A stretch of DNA of 64,000 nucleotides from Liolophura sinensis (Eukaryota > Mollusca > Polyplacophora > Chitonida > Chitonidae), in the NCBI RefSeq assembly GCF_032854445.1, contig NC_088303.1:18359501-18423500 (forward strand). Direction: 5' to 3'. The notes below the pieces were generated by a model. It had not been told where the DNA came from and did no database searches. It worked only from the letters and a program-made list of their open reading frames with translations. Both the position numbers and the translations under genes were made by a program. This document shows positions 14,101 through 27,689 of the stretch, piece after piece (position 1 is the stretch's first letter; the number at the start of each line of letters is the position of its first letter).

Positions 14101-17100
14101 TGTCATGACTTTTCCTGGTTGTTTTGAAATCATGCACTTCATTGCTGTTGTATAAGCGTCATGACTTCCCTTGGTTTTTCTTCAACCCCATGCGCATCAT
14201 TGCTGTCGTATAAGTGTCATGACTTTTCTTGGTTTTCTTCACCCATGCACATCACTGCTGTTGTATAAGCATCATGACTTTTCTTGGTTTTTCTTCACCC
14301 ATGCACATCACTGCTGTTGTATAAGCCGTCATGACTTTTCTTGGTTTTCTTCATCCATGCACATCATTGCTATCGTAATAAGCATCATGACTTTTCCTGG
14401 TTTTCTTTACCATGCACATCACTGCTGTCTTGTAAGCTTCATGACTCTTCCTGGTTTTCTTCACCCATGCACATCACTGCTGTCTTGTAAGTGTCATGAC
14501 TTTTCCTGGTTTTCTTCACCCATGCACATCACTGCTGTTGTATAAGCGTCATGACTTTTCCTGGTTTTCTTCACCCATGCACATTATTGCTGTCTTATAA
14601 GCTTCATGACTTTTCCTGGTTTTCTTCACCCATGCACATCACTGCTGTTGTATAAGCATCATGACTTTTCCTAGTTTTCTTCACCCATGCACATCACTGC
14701 TGTTGTATAAGCGTCATGACTTTTCCTGGTTTTCTTCACCCATGCACATCACTGCTGTTGTATAAGCTTCATGACTCTGCCTGGTTTTCTTTACCCATGC
14801 ACATCACTGCTGTTGTATAAGCGTCATGACTTTTCCTGGTTGTTTGAAATCATGCACATCATTGCTGTTGTATAAGCGTCATGACTTTTCCTGGTTTTCT
14901 TCACCCATGCAGATCATTGCTGTTGTATAAGTGTCATGACTTCTCATGGTATTCCTTCATCCATGCACATCACTGCTGTTGTATAAGCATCATGACTTTT
15001 CCTGGTTTTCTTTACCCATGCACATCATTGCTGTTGTATAAGTGTCATGACTTTTCCTGGTTTTCTTCACCCATGCAACATCACTGCTGTCTTGTAAGCG
15101 CATGACTTTTCCTGGTTTTCTTCACCCATGCACATTATTGCTGTCTTATAAGCTTCATGACTTTTCCTAGTTTTCTTCACCCCATGCACATCACTGCTGT
15201 TGTATAAGCATCATGACTTTTCCTGGTTTTCTTCACCCATGCACATTATTGCCTGTCTTATAAGCTTCATGACTTTTTCCTGGTTTTCTTCACCCACTGC
15301 ACATCACTGCTGTTGTATAAGCATCATGACTTTTTCCTAGTTTTCTTCACCCATGCACATCACGGCTGTTGTATAAGCGTCATGACCTTTTCCTGGTTTT
15401 CTTTACCCATGCACATCACTGCTGTTGTATAAAGCGTCATGACTTTTCCTGGTTGTTTTGAAATCATGCACATCATTGCTGTTGTATAAGCGTCATGACT
15501 TTTCTTGGTTTTCTTCACCCCATGCAGATCATTGCTGTTGTATAAGTGTCATGACTTCTCTTGGTATTCTTCATCCATGCACATCACTGCTGTTGTATAA
15601 GCGTCATGACTTTTCCTGGTTTTCTTTACCCATGCAACATCATTGCTGTTGTATAAGTGTCATGACTTTTCCTGGTTTTCTTCACCCATGCACATCACTG
15701 CTGTCTTGTAAGCGCCATGACTTTTCCTGGTTTTCTTCACCCATGCACATCATTGCTGTTGTATAAGCGTCATGACTTTTTCCTGGTTTTCTTCACCCAT
15801 GCGCATCATTGCTGTCGTGTAAGCGTCATGACTTTTCCTGGTTTCTTCGCCAATGCACATCATTGCTGTTGTATAAGTGTCATGACTTTTCCTGGTTTTC
15901 TTCACCCATGCACATCACTGCTGTCTTGTAAGCGCCATGACTTTTCCTGGTTTTCTTCACCCATGCACATTATTGCCTGTCTTATAAGCTTCACTGACTT
16001 TTCCTAGTTTTCTTCACCCATGCACATCACTGCCTTGTTGTATAAGCATCATGACTTTTCCTGGTTTTCTTCACCCATTGCACATTATTGCTGTCTTATA
16101 AGCTTCATGACTTTTCCTGGTTTTCTCACTCCATGCACATCACTGCTGTTGTATAAGCATCATGACTTTTCCTAGTTTTCTTCACCCATGCACATCACTG
16201 CTGTTGTATAAGCGTCATGACTTTTCCTGGTTTTCTTTACCCATGCACATCACTGCTGTTGTATAAGCGTCATGACTTTTCCTGGTTGTTTTGAAATCAT
16301 GCACATCATTGCTGTTGTATAAGCGTCATGACTTTTCTTGGTTTTCTTCACCCATGCAGATCATTGCTGTTGTATAAGTGTCATGACTTCCTCTTGGTAT
16401 TCTTCATCCATGCACATCACTGCTGTTGTATAAGCGGTCATGACTTTTCCTGGTTTTTCTTTACCCGTGCACATCATTGCTTGTCGTATAAGATTCATGT
16501 CTTTTTCTTGTTTTCTTCACCCCATGCACATCATTGCTGCTGTATAAGCATCATGACTTTTCTTGGTTTTCTTCACCGATGCACATCATTGCTGCTGTAT
16601 AAGCATCATGACCTTTTCTTGGTTTTCTTCACCATGCACATCACTGCTGTCTTATAAGCTTCATGACTTTTCCTGGTTTTCTTTGCCAATGTACTATCAC
16701 ATCAGTGAAGTAGTGTTGAGTATGTTATAAAACATCATCAATGGAAAATAATAACTGAATACGTTAGAAACCTTCAAAATGTTACTTTAAGGACCTTTAT
16801 TCATGATGTAGATTTTATCTACAGGAAAATTAAAGAAACTGATCTTTCATATCTTTTTCTCCCAGCATTAATGTTTTCTGAGTTGGACCTCTGCAGAGTT
16901 ACATCCCAAGGAATCTGTCCAGAGGCATTACCTGGGTACTAAAAGATGTTATGTTTGAGTTGACAGCGGACTTCTCCGTGTCATTTTGGTGAGTGCATTT
17001 TGCTAACATTTTTTAATGCATTTTTATATAAAGTATTGGAAGTTGGACATTTCCTTAGTTCAGATATACTACAAACACTTTTTGTTACCAAAAATAATTA

Positions 17101-20100
17101 CAGCCATTCTAGAGGATAAATTATGTGATTTATTCCATACTTTCAAGGTAAATCACATAACCCCACATTTAATTGGTAGATTGAAAGATAGAAACATCAT
17201 CTCCAAACAACAGCTGTGGTATTTGTCAAAAGACAATGGTTGTGAATTTTATTTTAATGACTAGTTTTGAAAGATTGAAACTTACAATAATCAATTTACT
17301 TTCACTTTAATTGCCTATGGCGCTGGCTAACTAGATGCGCTTACTGGAAACATTTACACGAACAGTCATACATACCTTGAAGACCACTTAATTGTCTTCC
17401 ACCAGTTAAACTTGCATAAAAGTGTGTTTCTAAGTTTACTAGATGAGAAAGTTTGACTGGAACTTGCTAAAGGTTGGTAGTTTACCCCAAATTTCCCTTG
17501 TCCATAAAATTAATTACCATCTTGAGTATAATAATAGTAATTCTTTATTTTGGACTGAAATTCACGTGCAACAAACATTTACAATTTCAATGGGAGTAGA
17601 AAACAAGAAGAATACATAATTTTAGTTTTTGACCCGATTCGTGGATCAGGTTTAGAGAAGAATGTGCTACCGTTTGGCACGGATTACAGAGTATGAAATT
17701 AAATCTGATGAGAGAACAGCACACATTACTAAAACACTACTGTGTTCCAGTCATCTGAATAGCAATGTCTGAAGCAATAATTCAGGAAAATACATTACCT
17801 TGAGCATTACAGAATTCCACTGAGCTCTACAGCTGTATTTGAGATTCACAAACCCACCTGGATGAATTGTTATGTACAAAGTTTTCATTCTGTTGAAATT
17901 ACTCTGTTATTTGAAAAAATAAATGAAAAAACAAAAACAAAAACATAATATTTTGATTTTCATTTTGTCATGGGATATATGAAACTCATTGTGTTAATAT
18001 TTGGATTGTGGTTTTCTCTGTCTTTAGTACTAGCTTCATGTATTTAGACATTTATGAACAATGTCCTGTCTGAGCCTCATCATTAGATGTTTGTATTGGT
18101 TCTTTTCCAGCATATGGAAGAGCCATGGCACCGTAAGCTACTCTGTGGGAAACTCAAGCTTGTACCTTCCATTATCTATAGGTAATGACTAACATTTAGA
18201 CATACATTTAGACATTTAGACTGTTCATTAAGTGTAGCTTGCTGTTTATAACAAGCATTTATTAAGTTTTCTTCAGAACTTTGACTGTGGCGTTAAATGT
18301 TGTCAGGTATGTGTACCTTGTGAAGGTGTGTGCACAGTTTCCTTGGGATCTGCCAAGTTTCTCAAGTTTGGCATCAACATCATCAAAGATGATTTATGAA
18401 TATGCCTTTAAACTACAATCAATTAAGGAAATAGAAAAATAAATAAGTGCATATAAACAGGATGCTTTTTCTGCCAATTTGACTTTTTTAAAGTGTGATG
18501 ATATCATGTACTTGTGTGGAACATTTGGATGGATATGTACCCTAGTACTGACATGGGGCTAATTTTCATGGCCAGAGAGTTTGTGATGCTACTTGCACAA
18601 GGCTACCAGATATATAAACTGTATACTCATGTCACCACAACAGTTACATCTTCATCAACTTCTGTGAGGCCACTCTATCCTCTCTGAGGTGGGTCAGTGC
18701 TATCATCCTCTTCCTGAGGTGGGTCTGTCAGCCTCTGTGAGGTGGGTCTGTCCTGTCAGGCTCTCTCTGAGGTGTGGGTCTGTCCTATCATCTTCCTGAG
18801 GTGGGTCTGTCCTTTCATCCTCTTCCTGAGGTGTGTCTGTGATGTAAGCCTTTCTGTGAGGTGGGTCTGTCCTTTCCGACTCTCTCTGAGATGTGGGTCT
18901 GTCCTATCATCTTCCTGAGGTGGGTCTGTCCTTTCATCCTCTTCCTGAGGTGTGTCTGTGATGTAAGCCTTTCTGTGAGGTGGGTCTGTCCTGTCCGACT
19001 CTCTCTGAGGTGTGGGTCTGTCCTATCATCTTCCTGAGTTGAGTCTGCCCTATCATCCTCTCCCTTAGGTGGGTCTGTGATGTAAGCCTCTGTGAGGTGG
19101 GTCTGTCCTGTCCGACTCTCCCTGAGGTGGGTCTGTCCTGTCACCCTCTTCCTGAGGTGGGTCTGTCCTATCATCCTCTTCCTGAGGTGGGTCTGTCTTG
19201 TGAACCTCTCTCTGAGGTGTGGGTCTGTCCTGTGAGACTCTCTCTGAGGTGTGGGTCTGTCCTGTGAGACTCTCTCTGAGGTGGGTCTGTCCTGTTAGAC
19301 TCTCTGTGAGGTGGGTCTGTGTTATAAAATGACCATTTTTACAGGTGTTGATAATGCTGGGCGACCAAAGGTGACATCAACGTCATGTCGCTTTGAAGTG
19401 GACGACTCTTCCCTCATTTTTTATGGTAAACATGCCTGGTTTTTCAACTTCCTGGCAAGGACGTTCAAGGGCGCAATCTATGGATTCTTTCAGAAAATGG
19501 TAAATAGACATCACTGTTTGGGTAAACATGCTGACTTGAGGAACTTTTGGTACTAAAATTCAGCAAGTTTACCATTTGTCAGTTTCCTCAATGAGGCATT
19601 ATATCAAAGTTGTGTTAGGGCATTTTATTCTGATCTACTGTTGGAATTAGTCTTCACCTTAGTGCAAACAACACAAAATATCAAAGTTGGGGAATATTGT
19701 GAGATGGACAAAATTGTAATTTCTGAAGTCTAAAAATAAGTCTAAGATTGTATTTCAAATTTTGACTTGTTAGAAATGACTTCGTAGAATTGGCCCCAGG
19801 TTCAATTTTTGGTCCTGATTTTCGGACCTGATTTTCAGTCTTGATTTTCAACAGGGATAGGTCGTTTTTGTTCTGTTGGACTTTTAACATGGCTATAATA
19901 CATATAGATCTACATGCACAAGTAAATTTTTCCAGAAAGCTTGTTTATTTTAACTTTTTATTGGCAGATTTGCTCAGCGTTCAGGACTGAAGTCAACAAA
20001 GGTGCAGCCAAATATTTCGGCAATTATCAAGGTATGAAAGTTCATATTTATTTAATCTTCAATTTTTAAAAAGCAAGTCATATACAATTTAAACTTGGTA

Positions 20101-23100
20101 AACTGAATGCTGACAAATATTAACCAGAAAAAAATAAAGAAAACAAAGATAAAAACAACGTCTTGAAGTACATGAATTAATAAGGAGCTGACTAAATAAA
20201 GAATTCAACAACGAAACATACACATACATATATTTTTTCAGTTATTTGGGTCATGGTTTATGCATTTCACACTGTTTTCTGAAGAAATAATTTTCATTCC
20301 CCTACTCCTGTTTGTTAAAATAAGGGTAAATGTAAGAGCAAATTTGACTTTCACAGCAAATTATAAATCCAAACTAAAATAAAATTAGTCATATCATTAT
20401 TAATTAACTAACAATTTTATCTTTTAGTGAATAAGACTGTTGGGCCATTGTTTACCGTGGATTACAGACTGGTTAGCCCCCCTTCTTTCAATGCCAGCTA
20501 CATGGAGGTTTCCTTAAGGGTATGTCTTTCCTTTCAAACACTTTCTTTGGACTTAATGAAAAAAAAAACCTTGTAGATCAAAGTAAATATTGAAGATCTT
20601 GAAGGGATTGACAAGTTTAATCTTACTGATATTAGTGTCATCTTTGAAATTCAAGGGGAAAATTAGACACAGTAGATATGTGTATGGATATTATCATTAC
20701 CTTAGTACCCTAGGGGACTGATGCTGTTGTACGGTGGCTTGTTTCTGTATCAAACTTATTGTACACCTATGCCACATCTGTCTGTAAGTACCATCATCTG
20801 TCCGTAACTCCTGACCTGAATGGTCAGGCCTGCACTCATGTTTTGTGGAGTTGAATGATCATTGTCTATGGTTACCACTCATAAAAACCTGCCAGATGTA
20901 GATGGTATAGCCAGAAAGGCCTCAGACAGTTCCAACTTCACAACCAGTTGGTCAAGGTCATGCACTATACTTATGTTCCACTACAAGATCCTCGTAGATG
21001 GTTTAGCCAGCCATGGCTACAGACAGTTCAAACTCCAGACCACAATGGACAAGGTTAAGCAGTGTACTTACGTTCTATGAGAACCGTTTAGCCAGCCATG
21101 GCTACAGACAGTTCAAACTCCAGACCACATTGGACAAGGTTAAGCAGTGTACTTACGTTCTATGAGAACCATTTAGCCAGCCATGGCTACAGACAGTTCA
21201 AACTCCAGACCACATTGGACAAGGTTAAGCAGTGTACTTACGTTCTATGAGAACCTCGTAGGTTGTTAATGGCCACAGACAGTTCAAACTCCAGACCACA
21301 TTGGACAAGGTTAAGCAGTGTACTTACGTTCTATGAGAACCGTTTAGCCAGCCATGGCTACAGACAGTTCAAACTCCAGACCACATTGGACAAGGTTAAG
21401 CAGTGTACTTACGTTCTATGAGAACCTCGTAGGTTGTTAATGGCCACAGACAGTTCAAACTTCAGATTACATTGGACAAGGTTATGCACTGTACTTGCGT
21501 TCCATGAGAACCTCGTAGGTTGTTAATGGCCACAGACAGTTCAAACTTCAGATTACATGGGTCAAGGTTATGCACTGTACTTGCGTTCCATGAGAACCTC
21601 GTAGGTTGTTAATGGCCACAGACAGTTCAAACTTCAGATTACATGGGTCAAGGTTATGCACTGTACTTGCATTCCATGAGTGCCTCGTTGGTTGTGAATG
21701 ACCACAGACAGTGCAAACTTCAGATTACATTGGTCAAGGATATGCACTGTACTTGCATTCCATGAGTGCCTCGTAGGTTGTTAATGACCACAGACAGTGC
21801 AAACTTCAGATTACATTGGTCAAGGATATGCACTGTACTTGCATTCCATGAGTGCCTCGTAGGTTGTTAATGACCACAGACAGTGCAAACTTCAGATTAC
21901 ATGGGTCAAGGTTATGCACTCTACTTGTGTTTGATGAGATCCTTGTAGGTGGTTTAGCCAGCCATGGCCACAGACAGTTCAAACTCCAGACCACATTGGA
22001 TAAGGCCATGCAGTGTACTTGTGTTCCATGAGATCGTTGTAGATGGTTTCGCCAGCAAGGCCACAGACATTTCAAACTGTTGGCTTGATAATGAAATTGA
22101 TGCTATAGCCATCTCCTGCAAGAAACCATTAGCCTGTTTAGCCAGCTTTGCTACCAAGAATTTGTAATGAATGAACAAGGCCATGTTATAGTCATCTCTT
22201 GAAAGAAACTACTAGATAACTCGGCAAATAAGGGCATAGAAGATTCAAACTCCAAACCTGATTGTTCAGGTGCTTCAATCATCTTGAGTGACATCCCAGG
22301 AGACAGTTTACACAGCAAGGATCCCTGAACTTTGAATATTTGATGTATCAAATCTGAATTTCTCTGACTGCAAGTATACATATAACATTTAGCTAGTGTT
22401 CCAAAATTTGAGCAATAGCTGTGTTAATTTCATCGTTGTTATACAGTATATGTTTGTTTCTTTACATAAGTAATGTTTTGTGTCTTTTTCTAGGGTGAGA
22501 CTTTCTGGACAAAGAAGCGGAGTAGAACCTCTGTGCCAGTTCCTCAGTTGCCACCCTTTGTTGCTAAAAACCGCACGGTGTATTTCATGCTGACGGACTA
22601 CGTGTTTAACACCCTGGGACAAGTTGCTTTCAGACAAGAGCTGTTACAAAAAGTCCTGACCTACAAAGATGTAATCTGCCCTTCATTAGTCTGCTGACTA
22701 ACTAGTTTTCACTTCATTAATATTGTAAATGGCAATGCTAAAAAAAAATGGCTGACCAGATTTTAAAAAGTGCTACGGAACTTCAGTGAAATGGCACTTA
22801 ATGAAGCACTCACTAATTTTATTGGAGGTAACTACACACATTTATACCAGACAAAGAACTTTACATATCAGAGCTATTCAGAATTGTTGAAAATAGCAAT
22901 TAAAGGAAAAAATCCTCATAAATTGAAGTAGGCATCACTAAACATGCCACTTAAAACTATGCATAAATATACTTTCATTTATTTTTGTGGATTTATGTGA
23001 AAGGAGTTATAGGCGCTCAAACATTTGAATTCTAATGTGGTCTTTATTGACCATACCATCAGATCTTAGAAACTTTGATGTGACAGGAAGTTTATCCAGC

Positions 23101-26100
23101 TCTTATCACGACACTGAATGTTGGAATAACTCTTTTTTATCAATGAGTAAAACGTTACTGAAATAATGTTCCCAAAATCTCCTCCTTCTGGTGAACATCA
23201 GGAAAAAAGGTGATGTGACGTCAGAGTTCCTAGATATTGTCAGTATGGCTCATCTGAAAAAATAAATGAAAGTACCATTACGCATAGTTTTCAGTTGTCT
23301 GCATGATAAAACCTTACTTTATATTTTAGCTTTCTTTTACTTTAACTCTGTTAAGTAATTGTCTGAAAAATTCCATTTTCAACTGATATGTATGTGTGTA
23401 TATTTACGTTTGCAGCTGCCAAGTGATCAACAGTATTTCTTTAACACAACCTGTCCTCGGAACTTGTGCTTTGGCAAGCTCATAGCTCAGGTAATTATAA
23501 AAATACATGTGTACAAGAGTTGGTTTTTCATTCATCCAACCTGTATGTTCATCTATTCATGAAAGCTTGTGCATTGACTTGATAGGTAAGACAAGTGTGC
23601 ACTCTGGTAAAATGGGTACAGTTTGTTCAATGCAAGTACAGTTTGATATTTTAGGATTTTAAGCAGTGAAAGGAGAAAAAGTGTAAGGTTGAAACAGCTA
23701 GTGTTTATGATATATAAAAAAAAATATACAGATGTAATGAAATGATTATTTTTAAGATAAGGGAGTATATTTATTTATTTGTATTTTATTTGTATACTTT
23801 CACAGACTGCTGTTATGTTTCCCAATAGCCGAGCTGAGTTACACATCAAGACAAGTGAGAGACCAGTGTTCACCATATCGCAGAGCTCACTGGATATCTC
23901 GTTTTCATCAAATATTATATTCTACATGCGACGCCCAAATGGAAACTCAACTTACATCTTTGCCATAAAGACGGTAAACATTAGTGTTTTGGAGGTTTTG
24001 TTTTATTTCCTCATTCCACAAGGTGTGAGGAGTATGTGTCCAGCATGTAGTCTGAAAAATGCAAGGTAAATGTAAACAATGATTAATTAAGAAACTATAT
24101 GATTAGAAAGAGTTCAAATGTTTTCTGAGATCGAATTTACATAAATTTGGCAAGTATTTGGAACAGCAAAGCTACATGTATATTAAGGGAATCAGTATGC
24201 AAGTTTAACTCTCAAGTGTTTCTTCTTGTATTGGTATTCATTGAAGCTTTACAAGTTGTGGGTACTTTCCCCCTTAAAAAGATTTTTGCCGGAGAAGCTT
24301 TTCTTTCTGTGGATACCCTCCAGCAAAAGCTTTACCATCTGTGGACACTTTCCCAGCAAAAGCTTTACATTCTGTGGATACTTTCCCAGCTAAAGCTTTA
24401 CATTCTGTGGATACTTTCCCCCAGAAAAATTTGTTTGTTTTGTTAATTCTTCCTAGTACACTTCAGTTTTGCGTAACAATAGTTGAAATAATGAACATAA
24501 CGTAAGAGATCATGACAGGACATAGGGCAAATATGTGTAAGAGCAACATTTTGCCTTGATACTGGGCTGCCCAAGACTCACAGTGTTAAATATACTGTTA
24601 AAAGGGAACTAATTATAATATCAAATATCTAACATCACCTGCTTGGCATGTAATTTCAGAAACTGGATATTCAGCTTCATGCTCTGTCTCATGACATTCC
24701 GACTAAGGGGAGACTGACAGCTGCCATCAACTCGACCAGGTATGTAAGAACTCAAATTGCAAATTTACCTGGGAGAAAATTTACAGAACCTCTGTGCAGG
24801 TGGTCGGAGTTCAATCATGCTGTAAGAAATGATTCCTAATCTGTGTGATTTATTTAGTTGACACTCAGAATTTGACATTCACCATTGGAAAGCTATGCAA
24901 TTCCTAACACAAAGGTATAAATGAAGATAATTATCAACTTACATACACATGTTTTTTTGAAATATAAATGACCTAGCTGCTTGTAGTCATCATTTAGTCA
25001 GTTGTTCCATCAGGATCAATATTAATTAATTCATCTAGCTGGCTGGTCAGTCACTTTGACTTTATTTTGTGAATTAAGATGCTGTGTCATCCTAAACATG
25101 TGAATATGTTTTAACTGTTTCTTTTACATATCAGCCTGTCTGTGGGCATACTGAATTCTGCTATTGGAGCCATAAACGTAAGTGTCTTATAATATTGGCA
25201 AAAACATCTGTTCCTTCCAAAGTTTTGCACATTTTTTCAAATACGTGTATATGGAGGAAAGCTCTGTTGGGAAGTAAGCATTGTAGGAATGAAAATAACT
25301 TTTTGAAGCTGATCGCCAGTCTAATTGGTTGCATGTGATATTTGATTGGTTGTATCTGATATCTGATTGTTTGTATGTGATATCTGATTGGCTTCATGTG
25401 ATATCTGATTGGTTGCATGTGACATCTGATTGGTTGTATGTGACATCTGATTGATTGTATGTGCTGTCTGATTGGTTGCATTTAACATCTGATTAGTCTT
25501 ATGTGATATCTGATTGGTTGTATTTAACATTTGATTGGTTGTATGTGTTATCTGATTGATTGTATGTGGTATATGAATGATTGTATATCTGATTGGTAGT
25601 GTGTAACATCTGATTGGTTGTATGTGACGTCTGATTTGCTGTGTGTGATATCTGATTGGTTGTATGTGACACCAAATTGGTTGTATGTAACATCTGATCA
25701 GTTGTACATGTATATGTTGTATGTGCGATCTGGTTGTTTGTATATGATATCTGATTGGTTGTATGTGTTATCTGATTGGAAGTGATTGGTTGATTGGTAT
25801 GTGCTACAAGTACACACTGTATGTGATATTTGACTGGTTGTCTCTTCTCAGCTGAATCTCCTGAACACCCTGATGGACACCATTATCAGTCTGTACGTTC
25901 GCCCACAACTTAACAGTGAGTATTTAGGTGTCACTTAATTGTGATTCTTCAACAGCTATTTTTACTGAAAGTGAACATGAAAAATGAGCCAGGTATAACC
26001 ATCCGAAGTTTTGCCACACCATGTTTAAAGACCATTTTAAGTACGCTAAAATTTGGTGGCATTTTAGACCATGTAAAGGTGATGTGGTGTTGCTAACATG

Positions 26101-27183
26101 ATAATTTCTCTAGTATGTCTGAAGAACATTTTGAAGTAGTTCCTTTGTGTGAAACCATCTCTGATGAACCTTAGAATCATTCAGATAAGTTGTAATGGAT
26201 TTTCAATCATTCAGAATGACAAAGTTTCTCTGTCACCTTGTATTTGAGGCATATATTACTACTTAAATTATGTAGACATTAAAATCACACGGATACTGAA
26301 CAGGACAAATTGTGAAACTCCTTCTCTGTGAACACTGACAGTTTTAGCACCAGAATGATTTGGTCTTGTGCCATGTACTTGACAACAAAATCTCTATAAA
26401 CCTGTAAACAGTGCTTTAGGGATTATACAATTTATTGTAACCATTTCAAAGCTTTCATTGCATTAATTTTCGTGGTATACAACCGTTGGTTTGTAGGAAA
26501 CATGGAAGGTGAAAATTAACACATGCATAATCAGTGTGACCGGCTAGACTTGTTTCAAACAACTGATTACTTGTTTGCTTCAGAGCTGGGGGCATTTGGT
26601 TTCCCTCTGCCTGTGTGGAGCACGAAGACCCGTTTTCAAAACATACAGATCATTCAAGCTCAGGTAGGGGGGCTTCAAATAGTTTTCAATTTCAGTATTT
26701 ACTTTTTCGTTGACCAGCATAAGAAAGTACATTTTGTCCAGTTTTTGTTTTTATGAAAGGAACATGTAGTGTTTTGTCGATTCTTATAAACTATTTGTAA
26801 AACCTTAAAAGTGTAAAATACACGTAGTTCATCTGGGTTTCATAGTAAAATTAAAATGTCATTCAGAAAACAGTTCTTAAAAGTTTTCCCTTTTGCCAAA
26901 AGTGTTTGTTATGTGTGATGTGTCTTTCCTTGTTTGCGTACATGTGTGTATGTATGTCATTTTGCAGGCTTTTTGGAGGATTTATTAAGTTTGTGATTTT
27001 GTTTTCCCGTAAATTTAGAATGCACTCATTATTGGGGTGGATGTCAAATATGTGAAAGATGAGATGCTGTGGAACTTTGGCCACCATATTGCTGGATTTA
27101 ACTACAAGGAAGAGAATCCTCAAAGATCTTTCCAAGTTGTCGATGGAAACAGTGGCCAGCGTCGGCAGCCCATCAAGCTTTAA
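11117..27183 (+). CDS. BPI/LBP-family lipopolysaccharide-binding protein, 15 exons, one in-frame TGA
   Basis: Exons: 11117-11234, 11917-12016, 16866-16988, 18111-18181, 19345-19499, 19968-20031, 20428-20519, 22494-22670, 23416-23490, 23806-23973, 24660-24739, 25135-25177, 25852-25915, 26584-26663, 27019-27183. All junctions are GT-AG and phases agree, giving 1575 nt (524 residues). The ATG at 11117 has a good context (AACATGG) and opens a signal peptide (residues about 1-24). The mature start (GADIRVTRKGLAY) matches the BPI N-terminus. Cys152 and Cys191 correspond to the conserved BPI disulfide, about 40 residues apart. GFPLPVW near the C-terminus and the final strand NALIIGVDVKYV are also diagnostic. 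The role inferred from the family is extracellular binding of bacterial lipid A. Codon 78 is TGA (16879-16881), inside the exon from the best acceptor. An in-frame acceptor at 16898 would skip it. I cannot tell allele, error or pseudogene. Confidence 0.9.
12140..13945. repeat. 41-bp minisatellite in BPI intron 2, resembling the exon 2 donor
   Basis: About 43 units of roughly 41 bp. A consensus core is AAGTACAACATTTCACAGTG followed by AGATGATTAGGATTTATCATT. The core resembles the end of exon 2 and its donor, AAGTACAACTTCTCACAGTA, at 12000-12019. Units vary by 1-2 bp, so exact copy number is approximate. Confidence 0.9.
14060..16690. repeat. 55-bp minisatellite in BPI intron 2
   Basis: About 47 units with core TCATGACTTTTCCTGGTTTT and CACCCATGCACATCACTGCT. 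The measured spacing at 14551 and 14606 is 55 bp. Frequent single-base insertions suggest uncorrected read errors. A variant unit containing TTGTTTTGAAATCATGCAC recurs near 14120, 14847, 15450 and 16286. Open frames here are repeat shadows. Confidence 0.92.
18670..19325. repeat. 28-30 bp minisatellite in BPI intron 4
   Basis: Units built on GAGGTGGGTCTGTCCT alternating with CATCCTCTTCCTGAGG and GACTCTCTCTGAGG. A block of about 120 bp is duplicated in tandem (near 18815-18935 and 18935-19055). The array ends about 20 bp before the exon 5 acceptor at 19344. Confidence 0.9.
20870..22080. repeat. About 86-bp minisatellite in BPI intron 7
   Basis: About 14 units containing GGCCACAGACAGTTCAAACT, AAGGTTATGCACTGTACTTG and CCATGAGAACCTCGTAGG. 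The spacing between units at 21528 and 21614 is 86 bp. Three subtypes (21040-21420, 21420-21660, 21660-21900) sit in order, which indicates local expansion. Confidence 0.88.
24290..24425. repeat. About 35-bp repeat, four copies, BPI intron 10
   Basis: Four units around AAAGCTTTACATTCTGTGGA and TACTTTCCC. Short array between exons 10 and 11. Confidence 0.75.
25320..25850. repeat. About 21-bp minisatellite in BPI intron 12
   Basis: About 24 units of TCTGATTGGTTGTATGTGAT with variants. The last units run into the pyrimidine tract of the exon 13 acceptor at 25851, so the repeat helps form the splice site. It produces spurious antisense open frames. Confidence 0.88.
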
Positions 27184-27689
27184 GCTGGAACCATCTGAAT
27201 CTTCTTTCTGTGAAGGCAGTAAAACTGTCCTTCAGTAAAATGGAGAAAGTCCACTCTGTGTGATAGCGTTTGTCAGTGTTTTGTTACAACACTATAATCA
27301 GCAAACTATCCAGTGTTAATTTTTTGGTAACTCTTATTTGAAAGCAAAGCTTTAACTGTTGCTAAACTTTGTCTATAAATGTGTAATTAAGCTGGCTAAA
27401 AATGTCTGGTTTTATTGTTGTTTTTATCTTTTGAATGTCCTTGTAGTTTTAGACGTAAGTTTGCTTTTAAATGGTTTGTCAAGAGTTCCGTATTTTTGGT
27501 ATGGTACAGCTGAGTATATAAATACATAGTTTATATATATTTTATCATAGTCTTTAGATGGTTTCCTGTAACCTTTTTACAGCGTGTTGATCTGAAGTTC
27601 TCTCGTATTGACATGATCGAGATGGAGTGTTACATTCTAAATGTAACTTTAGTCTATCACTTAAAAATGAGCCCCCATTCCCACCTCTT

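Noticed and set aside
14171-16657. Several plus-strand open frames of 74-124 codons
   Set aside because: They read the 55-bp array, start and stop at indels between units, and have no splice or domain support.
16879-16881. TGA as a selenocysteine codon in the BPI-family protein
   Set aside because: BPI/LBP proteins are not known selenoproteins and no conserved Cys aligns here; error, nonsense allele or alternative acceptor are simpler.
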